Positions 49,351 to 64,000 of a DNA stretch of 64,000 nt are shown piece by piece (position 1 is the first letter of the stretch; every line of letters begins with the position of its first letter). Made by a program: the position numbers and the translations under genes. The notes beneath the pieces were generated by a model. That model did not search any database. It was not told where the DNA came from and saw only the letters and a program-made list of their open reading frames with translations. Origin of the DNA: Latrodectus hesperus (Eukaryota > Arthropoda > Arachnida > Araneae > Theridiidae); contig CM075853.1 of the NCBI GenBank assembly GCA_037975125.1, positions 74,542,609 through 74,606,608 of the forward strand. The letters are read 5' to 3'.

Positions 49351-52300
49351 TTATGTGCTACAGTTCTTTCGAGCGAAACGAGTATTATAATTATGTTTTA
49401 TTTTTCGAGATATTCCACCATCACATTTTGGGACAGATGAGGCTCCTTTATTTGGAATTGACGTTGAGCTTTTGCTCTGAGGATTAATTACAGGGCTAAG
49501 AACAAACGCTTTTTTACCTTTTCTTTGCACGCTATCGTTAACCCCGAAGTAACTATTTTTACTTTCCTTATTCGAGTCAGTAGATTGCTGAGGTGTAGAA
49601 TTAATTTCGTGTAAAGTCGGGAATACAATTCTATCATTAATTTTTGAAAGTCGATCTACATGAACTATTTGGGTTTTTGAAGGTTCTTTTACGCAAGCTA
49701 TCTCGTAATTTACTGGTGATTGTTTATTCAGAACTCTAAAAGGGCCTACATTTGGTCTCATTAATTTCCTTGAAATCCCTGCTCTTGTTTCGGGAAGATA
49801 TAGATATACGACATCTCCTATATCTATTTGTTTATCAACTGCGGTCTTACGGCGATACGTCTCCTGTTTTTCTGCTGCAGCTATTAAATTATTTTTGACA
49901 ATTTGAAAAGCATTTTGTAAACGTACAACTAGATCTCCAGCGTACTCTCGGACATCCGCATAGTTATGAGCTATAGGTTGAGACATAACAGAATACGGTA
50001 ACTGGATATCCCTGCCATACAAGAGATATGATGGTGTTTCGCTTGTTGTACAATGTCGTGCCGATCTATGAGCTAGCAAGGCGAAAGGTACATGCCGGTC
50101 CCAGTCTGTTTGAGTAGAATTTACTAAATGACTTAATGAATTAATTAAAGTCGAGTTAAGTTTTTCTACCATTCCATCACTCTGAGGGTGATATGAAGTA
50201 GTAGTGTGTTTTTCAATACCTAATTTCGAATACACCTCAGAGATGGATTTTGAGATAAAGTTAGAGCCTCTATCGGAAATTAGACGAGAAGGTACACCAT
50301 GTCGACTAATAAAATCTTCTAATACTCTAGCAACGGTTTCACTTTTTATATCGGGTGTCGGATATGCTTCCGGCCAGCGTGTAAAATAATCAGAAATCAC
50401 CAAGATATATTTATTTCCTGAATAAGTTAGAGGAAGTGGACCCAGGGCATCCATAGCTATGCATTCCATTGGTCGTTGTGTGACTGGAACGCGCTGTAAT
50501 GGAGCTAGTTTTTCGGGCTTATGACCTCTCTTTTCAACACAAGAAGTACACGATTTAACGTAGTTTAAAACATGTTTATACATATTACCCCAATAGAAGT
50601 TTTCTCTAATTCTGTTCAGAGTCTTTTGAAATCCCTGATGGGTTGCTACTGGGGAATCATGACACTGACGCATTATTTCTGATACTAAAGTTAGGGGTAC
50701 CACTAATTTATCTTTGGTGTCACCACGATGTTTGGGGGCATTTTTTGGTATACAGTAAAGAAGATCATTTTTTTCAAAAAATAACATATGAGTAGGTGAT
50801 GGTGTCTCCTTATTTTTTAGATAATTAATAATTTGTTGGCATTTTGGGTCCTGTTCCTGATGAATTTTAATTCGATGTTTCATTGTGGAATCAGAATCGT
50901 AGTTGGAAGCTATTACTTCTACTGCGTTTACACCCCTAGACAAGTAATCAGCTGTTATATTTAATTTTCCCGGTTTATGTACAATGGTATAATCATATTG
51001 TTGCAGAGTCATTACCCATCGGGCTATTCTAGAAGTTGGATCTCGCACTTTGAGTGCGAAGGAAAGACTTGCTTGATCGCAATAGATGATAAATTTTTTC
51101 CCGTACAAATATTGTTTAAAATGGGTAACGCCGAATACCGCTCCGAGCATTTCTTTTTCTACTGTACTATATCGAATTTCTGCATCTTTTAGTTTTTTAC
51201 TGGCGTATGCAACAGGATGTGGGAAGCCATTTTCATCGTTTTGGCAAAGAACAGCTCCTAAAGCGTATTTTGAAGCGTCAGTACTTAATGTAAATTCCTT
51301 TGAAAAATCTGGTAGTTTCAAACAAGGTTCAGAAATTAAGCAGTTTTTCAAAGTGTCAAAAGCATGCTGAGCTGAATCATCCCAACTGAATCTAACATCA
51401 TTTTTCGTCAAGTTTGTTAGAGGTAATGCTATTTCAGCATAATTTTCTATAAACCTTCGGTAAAACCCTGTCAATCCAAGAAATCCTCTAACTTGTTTAC
51501 GAGTGGTTGGGACCTTGAAATCTAACACAGCTTGTATGTTTTTCTTATCGGGATAAACTGTCCCCTTTGAAACAGTGAAACCCAGATAGTTTATAGTTTC
51601 CTTTAAAAAACAGCATTTAGAAGGTTTAACTTTCAATTTATGTTCTTCTAATCTCTTAAAAACTAACCGTAATTTATTTAAATGTTCATCTATTGAGTCA
51701 GAAGAAGCAATTATGATATCATCTAAATATACTGCTATTTGAAGAGGTTTTAATCCAGACAGTACTATTTCCATTAATCTTTGAAAACTATTTGGCGAAT
51801 TGCGCATACCAAATGGTACTCTATTCCATTCATATAAACCATGCTCAGTTGCAAACGCTGCTTTATAGGTGTCCTTAGGATCAATTTTCATTTGGAAAAA
51901 CCCGCTACATAAATCCATACAAGAAAATAGAGTAGCATTTCCTAAATTGTCCACTAAGTCCGTTATATTAGGAATAGGAAAAGAGTCTGGTACAGTTTTT
52001 TCATTTAGTTTCCTGAAGTCGGTACAAAGTCTGAAAGAACCATCTTTCTTTTTGACAAGAAGTACTGGTGCGCTATAAGGGGAACTGCTTTCTTTAATAA
52101 TCCCTATGTCTAGTAATTCGTTGACCTGTCTATTTAATTCCTCTTTTAGGTGATGAGGAGGCCTATAAAATTTTTGCCTAACTGGAATATCATCTGTCAA
52201 ATTAACTTCATGTTGTATAGTATTACAACCCTCCAAATCTTGAATAGAATGGGCAAACACATGTTTAAATTCTTCAAGCAGGGGAAGTAATTTTCTTTTC

Positions 52301-53202
52301 TTATCTTCGGATAGGTGCGATAAATCTAGTTTTCCTCCCCAAGCTTCAAAATCATCACCTATTTCTTCAGTGGAAAATGTATTACACTCTTTAGTATCAA
52401 TTTTTGTTACTTGTAAAGGTTCAATGGAAACTAATTTTGAACCTTTGTTTATGTGTATAGTATTTTTTGATGTATTTGCAACCCTTATTTTATAATTTCC
52501 CTCCTTAGATACTGGGTTTACGGAGCGAGCAACCCATACTCTATCACCCGCATGATCATTTGCAGGCTCTATTAAAACCGAATCTAAATTTGAATTTAAT
52601 TTTTCTTTTGTTTTGATTTCTATAATTTTTTCGGTTCCAGGAAAAATAGTTATTTTGGTAACGGAAAATCCAAAAATACAACTATTGTTATCTTCTATGT
52701 TCACGACATTAGTTTTTAATTCGTCACAGTCAGGATTTTGGTAATTCCATTTAATTGAAGTAGTTGTATTATGTAATAGTTTTTGCCTATAATCAATTAT
52801 CATTTTATGTTGTACAAAAAAATCACTACTTAGTATTAATTTATATTTTTTTGAAATACTATCTTTAGTAATATAGAAATCGCTTTGAAATTCAATATTA
52901 TTTATTTTAATTTTTAAAGTTACTTTTTCTTCAATTTCTAGCACATGGTCTGAAATACCTTTAATTTGGAGTTTACATTGTGAGAGCATTACACTACTTT
53001 GATAAGCTATAGTTTCAAAAAAATTTCGTTCGATTAGGTTACAAGATGCGCCTGTATCTAAGAGAGCATTTACTTTTACATTATTTATTGTGATTTGAAT
53101 TACTGGCAATTTATCATTTATTGTGGATGTAACAAATAAAGGCACCTGTGTGGGTTTATTTTCGGAGTAGCGAGGTGCAGCCGTCTCTCCCCCTATTGCT
53201 AG
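49351..53202 (-). CDS. pol: Pol polyprotein: protease, RT, RNase H, integrase
   Basis: An open frame of 1,283 codons from the frameshift site to TAA at 49351. Numbering from an in-frame GTG at 53145, which is unlikely to be the real start: aspartic protease with LLDTGASCN (D30); reverse transcriptase about 330-510 with YLDDIII (473-476); RNase H about 615-735 with TDASKYALG (D623), E665-region and YCDQ (D690); integrase with zinc HHCC (H829, H836, C866, C869), catalytic D899, D958, E994 (35 residues between the last two), and a GPF-type C-terminal module with GPFRVL. No chromodomain or env is evident. All key catalytic residues are present. Pol is in the -1 frame relative to gag and has no ATG near its start, so it is expected as a Gag-Pol fusion. 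Confidence 0.95.
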   Translation of the reverse strand, partial: LAIGGETAAPRYSENKPTQVPLFVTSTINDKLPVIQITINNVKVNALLDTGASCNLIERNFFETIAYQSSVMLSQCKLQIKGISDHVLEIEEKVTLKIKINNIEFQSDFYITKDSISKKYKLILSSDFFVQHKMIIDYRQKLLHNTTTSIKWNYQNPDCDELKTNVVNIEDNNSCIFGFSVTKITIFPGTEKIIEIKTKEKLNSNLDSVLIEPANDHAGDRVWVARSVNPVSKEGNYKIRVANTSKNTIHINKGSKLVSIEPLQVTKIDTKECNTFSTEEIGDDFEAWGGKLDLSHLSEDKKRKLLPLLEEFKHVFAHSIQDLEGCNTIQHEVNLTDDIPVRQKFYRPPHHLKEELNRQVNELLDIGIIKESSSPYSAPVLLVKKKDGSFRLCTDFRKLNEKTVPDSFPIPNITDLVDNLGNATLFSCMDLCSGFFQMKIDPKDTYKAAFATEHGLYEWNRVPFGMRNSPNSFQRLMEIVLSGLKPLQIAVYLDDIIIASSDSIDEHLNKLRLVFKRLEEHKLKVKPSKCCFLKETINYLGFTVSKGTVYPDKKNIQAVLDFKVPTTRKQVRGFLGLTGFYRRFIENYAEIALPLTNLTKNDVRFSWDDSAQHAFDTLKNCLISEPCLKLPDFSKEFTLSTDASKYALGAVLCQNDENGFPHPVAYASKKLKDAEIRYSTVEKEMLGAVFGVTHFKQYLYGKKFIIYCDQASLSFALKVRDPTSRIARWVMTLQQYDYTIVHKPGKLNITADYLSRGVNAVEVIASNYDSDSTMKHRIKIHQEQDPKCQQIINYLKNKETPSPTHMLFFEKNDLLYCIPKNAPKHRGDTKDKLVVPLTLVSEIMRQCHDSPVATHQGFQKTLNRIRENFYWGNMYKHVLNYVKSCTSCVEKRGHKPEKLAPLQRVPVTQRPMECIAMDALGPLPLTYSGNKYILVISDYFTRWPEAYPTPDIKSETVARVLEDFISRHGVPSRLISDRGSNFISKSISEVYSKLGIEKHTTTSYHPQSDGMVEKLNSTLINSLSHLVNSTQTDWDRHVPFALLAHRSARHCTTSETPSYLLYGRDIQLPYSVMSQPIAHNYADVREYAGDLVVRLQNAFQIVKNNLIAAAEKQETYRRKTAVDKQIDIGDVVYLYLPETRAGISRKLMRPNVGPFRVLNKQSPVNYEIACVKEPSKTQIVHVDRLSKINDRIVFPTLHEINSTPQQSTDSNKESKNSYFGVNDSVQRKGKKAFVLSPVINPQSKSSTSIPNKGASSVPKCDGGISRKIKHNYNTRFARKNCST

Positions 53203-54158
53203 TTTAAATGATTTCTTCTATTATCTCTACCTTTATGGAAATTGTTATGCTTGTTGGAATACCAACATCTTTGCGTTTCGTGTCCAATTTTACGGCAGAA
53301 GGAACAAAATGGTATTCTGCATGTAGCTTCTTCATGCCCATGTTTTTTACACCTGACGCAAAACAAATTAGGTATTCTTTGGTTTCTATCTTGTGTTGGT
53401 ATTTGGCTTACTTTTAATTCAGCTATTTGAGCTTGTAGGTCACTAATTTGTTTTATGAACATGCCCTGCATTTCTGAGTTTTTTTCTGTGTTATGTTTGA
53501 TTAATGATTTTAGTTCACTTATCTCATTTATTTGAGTCACAGCGTGAACTGTTTCAAACTGTGTAGTTGGCGGTCTATTCAATGGAATGCATTCCTCTAA
53601 GAGAATGACTTGTTTCTTAAATTCACTATAGTCCGTGAGAGCTAAAGGCGTTATTCCTCTTAAAAGTTCAGGCTTAAGGCCATTTTTTGCCGTGGACAAT
53701 AATAAATCCAATCTATATTGCTCGAATTCACTACTTCGTTCACTAGGAACGCATTTATACGATAAGCCCTCGATTCGTGAAAAATATCTTCGTGCTGATT
53801 CTGACGGTAACTGATAACTCGTAGTTAACCGAGAGATATCTGTTGTCATAGAGTGACAGAAGTTAAACCTATCACGAAGCGCCGTGCAAACATCTACATA
53901 TGAACCGTGTTTTTTAAGGTCACCCTGACTTGATAAAAAATCCTCCGCTTCTCCAGAAATTCTCAATTTTAAAGCTAATAATTTATCTTTCGGGCGCCAT
54001 GAACAATGGTCACCAATTTCATCTATTCTATCCAAAAATTGTGATAGTGAAACATCTTTACAACTACCATCAAACACAGGAATATTATTTAAGAATTCAC
54101 CAATATTAGGAGTGTCTACTGACACAACACACGAAGCGGTTTGAGTCTCACTATTCAT
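53199..54158 (-). CDS. gag: Gag polyprotein of Ty3/Gypsy element
   Basis: A 319-residue ORF from ATG 54158 to TAG 53199. The middle (about residues 60-180) resembles the retrotransposon Gag capsid-like domain (for example STSYQLPSESARRYFSRIEG-type region near 108-130). Near the C terminus are two CX2CX4HX4C zinc knuckles at residues 267-280 (CVRCKKHGHEEATC) and 285-298 (CSFCRKIGHETQRC), followed by a basic tail. This nucleocapsid binds the RNA genome and the protein forms the particle shell. The ORF ends two codons after the slippery sequence that links it to pol. It begins about 270 bp after the 5' LTR edge, which fits a leader region. Confidence 0.93.
   Translation of the reverse strand: MNSETQTASCVVSVDTPNIGEFLNNIPVFDGSCKDVSLSQFLDRIDEIGDHCSWRPKDKLLALKLRISGEAEDFLSSQGDLKKHGSYVDVCTALRDRFNFCHSMTTDISRLTTSYQLPSESARRYFSRIEGLSYKCVPSERSSEFEQYRLDLLLSTAKNGLKPELLRGITPLALTDYSEFKKQVILLEECIPLNRPPTTQFETVHAVTQINEISELKSLIKHNTEKNSEMQGMFIKQISDLQAQIAELKVSQIPTQDRNQRIPNLFCVRCKKHGHEEATCRIPFCSFCRKIGHETQRCWYSNKHNNFHKGRDNRRNHLN
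53202..53208 (-). promoter_or_regulatory. -1 ribosomal frameshift heptamer TTTAAAC at gag/pol
   Basis: In the gag frame the sequence reads CAT TTA AAC TAG, that is T TTA AAC followed at once by the gag stop. TTTAAAC is a classical X XXY YYZ slippery heptamer. Slipping back one base gives TTT AAA CTA GCA ATA, which enters the pol frame open to 49351. Downstream segments GGAG (53187-53190), GCACCT (53173-53178), CTCC (53164-53167) and AGGTGC (53142-53147) could pair in crossed order as an H-type pseudoknot (4-bp and 6-bp stems). Confidence 0.8.
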
Positions 54159-54410
54159 AATTACATTAATTAAAAATATTTACCTTCAAAAAATAATTTA
54201 CCTTAGCAAATATTAATGTAAATATATGAAATTCATATAAGTATTTACAATAATTTTCACAACAGTTACAATGTTCCACTTAATATAAAATAAACACAAT
54301 AAGATTACTGTAAATAATTAAATAAGGAGATGTACCACGTGCAATCTTTTAATAGTCAGCCATGTTTAAAACTAAGCCAGAATCTTATTCCGTTTTCAGT
54401 TTTTCAAAAT

Positions 54411-54428
54411 CCACTTTAAACGGCACCA
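54411..54428 (-). other. Candidate tRNA primer-binding site
   Basis: On the minus strand, three bases after the 5' LTR, TGGTGCCGTTTAAAGTGG starts with TGG, complementary to a tRNA CCA end. The matching tRNA is not identified; only the first 8-12 bases need pair. Confidence 0.5.
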
Positions 54429-54431
54429 TTT

Positions 54432-55365
54432 TGTTGTGTAGAAAATTACAATTATTATAAAACGATCACATATGATAATTTATATTAAAATAAGGAATTA
54501 TTATTAATTATTTTTTTTAATATTGCGTTGTGTATTTATTCAAGTCTTTATTTCTACCCAGATTCTAACCTGAAAGAACAGAAGCAGAAACTGGCTTTGT
54601 TTTAGTAATCAAAACTTCTTTTAATTCACAAAAGAAAATAACACATCTATTTACAATAATATGAATTCAATTATTTGTATTATTTCTTTTATTACAACTT
54701 TGCTATTAAAATGATAATTCACTCACGTGGGGTGATTAAGTTACCCTAGATTGCCTGTTCTAGTGAGATTAATTATTAAATAAAGTTACGTAATTGGTGG
54801 TACCACACAAAAAAATCTGGCTGGATAATTAAATAAATAAAAAAAACATTCACTTACATATATAAACAGTCGATGGTATAGGCCGGCCTATTTAGAGGGG
54901 TTCACAAAACTGGTTGATCACAATAGTCCAGCGTTCTTCTTTAATAGTATGGCAAACGCCTTGGGTCGACGACAACTTGGATGTAAATGCTGACATTCAG
55001 GCATCTCCTAATTTCACAATTTGAGAGGGCTCTTCTTCTTTCAATCAGCTTTTTTTTTATCAACTTCAACTTTACTTTTCAAAGTCTCCAATAAAGCGTC
55101 GAACTCCCCAAAACCAACCGGGTCTCTTGTTCCGGCGATGTTCTGCAGCTCCTCTGTCTTTTTTCCTCTCCCCTTCACTTCTCTTCTTCCTCCCCTCGCT
55201 TTTCCCTTGCAGGACCGGTTTTCTCCAAGTCCCACGTTAGGGCATTCCACTTCGTCAAAATGGGGGAAATGGGGTATAGAATTAAATAATAAAAAAAAGG
55301 ACTTCCAGCCAGAAAAAAAATGGGTAGTTTAATTTATAAAAATTATCCAGCCAGTGAATACAACA
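54432..55365 (-). repeat. 5' LTR of the Ty3/Gypsy element (promoter LTR)
   Basis: The 934-bp counterpart of the left LTR. The edge facing gag reads TACACAACA on the minus strand, with two substitutions relative to the other copy in the last bases. It should contain the promoter and transcription start, but I could not place a TATA box with confidence. It carries a 69-codon sense ORF (55041-55250). Confidence 0.95.
55041..55250 (-). CDS. Small sense ORF inside the 5' LTR, unknown
   Basis: Minus-strand ATG ORF of 69 codons: a basic, Gly/Arg/Lys-rich first half (CKGKARGGRREVKGRGKK) and an acidic-amphipathic second half (EFDALLETLKSKVEVDKKK). It comes from a long polypurine tract plus normal-looking sequence. 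In the 3' LTR copy the frame is broken by a one-base T-run difference. It may be chance coding in LTR sequence. No known LTR-encoded product is recognised. Confidence 0.25.
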   Translation of the reverse strand: MECPNVGLGENRSCKGKARGGRREVKGRGKKTEELQNIAGTRDPVGFGEFDALLETLKSKVEVDKKKAD

Positions 55366-55369
55366 ATTT

Positions 55370-64000
<8,631 letters not shown>

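Larger units (their letters stand above)
47963..55365 (-). mobile_element. Ty3/Gypsy LTR retrotransposon, full length, recent
   Basis: The element has 938-bp and 934-bp LTRs starting TGTTGT and ending ACAACA, flanked by a 4-bp target duplication ATTT (47959-47962 and 55366-55369). It is transcribed on the minus strand. The order is 5' LTR (right), candidate primer-binding site, gag, pol (PR-RT-RH-IN) and 3' LTR (left). RT-RNase H before integrase defines Ty3/Gypsy. There is no third ORF of env type. Both ORFs are uninterrupted and the LTRs differ by about five substitutions and three short indels, so the insertion is young. Intact ORFs and LTRs suggest it could be autonomous, though this is inference. 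Confidence 0.95.

Noticed and set aside
49351..49660. Possible env or chromodomain at the end of pol
   Set aside because: The C-terminal tail after the integrase GPF module is low-complexity, Ser/Lys/Asn-rich and shows neither a signal peptide/TM nor chromodomain aromatics.
50204..52078. Several plus-strand ORFs within pol
   Set aside because: They are antisense shadows of the pol reading frame.
53143..53145. GTG at 53145 as a true start of pol
   Set aside because: Eukaryotic GTG starts are rare, the frame is open upstream to the slippery heptamer, and the protease would lose little. Frameshifting explains the layout better.

Overview
The window is AT-rich eukaryotic nuclear DNA, most plausibly from an arthropod and perhaps a spider. 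This rests on a small-exon, phase-0 tetraspanin gene with AT-rich introns, a nuclear tRNA with internal Pol III boxes, long (TA)n and (CA)n microsatellites, and remnants of Tc1/mariner, non-LTR, Helitron and Ty3/Gypsy elements that read like those common in chelicerate genomes. The spider assignment is inference from remembered family resemblance, not from a search.

Layout: 1-2.8 kb is a pile of dead transposons: the N-terminal part of a Tc1-like transposase running off the left edge on the minus strand, a mariner-like element with terminal inverted repeats (about 824-2110), and the RNase H tail of a non-LTR retrotransposon. From 8.0 to 18.45 kb lies the only recognisable host protein gene, a plus-strand tetraspanin. 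Six coding exons are visible. The first exon, encoding the short N-terminal tail and the start of TM1, is not found and probably lies further upstream. Its first visible intron carries a Tc1-like remnant. From 22.07 to 23.19 kb is a non-autonomous Helitron with a 3' hairpin. A tRNA-Thr(AGT) is at 27.0 kb (minus), followed by a MITE-like inverted repeat at 27.6-28.0 kb. From 28 to 38 kb there is AT-rich DNA with no supportable gene. Decayed Tc1-like elements lie at 38.6-39.75, 43.0-44.1 and 46.0-46.3 kb.

The most complete unit is a Ty3/Gypsy LTR retrotransposon at 47,963-55,365 (minus strand). It has nearly identical 938 and 934 bp LTRs, a 4-bp ATTT target duplication, intact gag and an intact pol with protease, RT, RNase H and integrase, and no env. 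Pol is in the -1 frame relative to gag. A TTTAAAC slippery heptamer directly abuts the gag stop, and a pseudoknot-capable sequence follows, so Gag-Pol is probably made by programmed -1 frameshifting. The two LTRs differ by only about five substitutions and three small indels, so the insertion is recent.

No wholly new biological system is evident. The items most worth a second look are the gag/pol frameshift signal, a small sense ORF inside the 5' LTR, a tandem repeat at 26.0-26.25 kb whose central segment is flipped between copies, the MITE-like element, and the association of (TA)n arrays with transposon ends.
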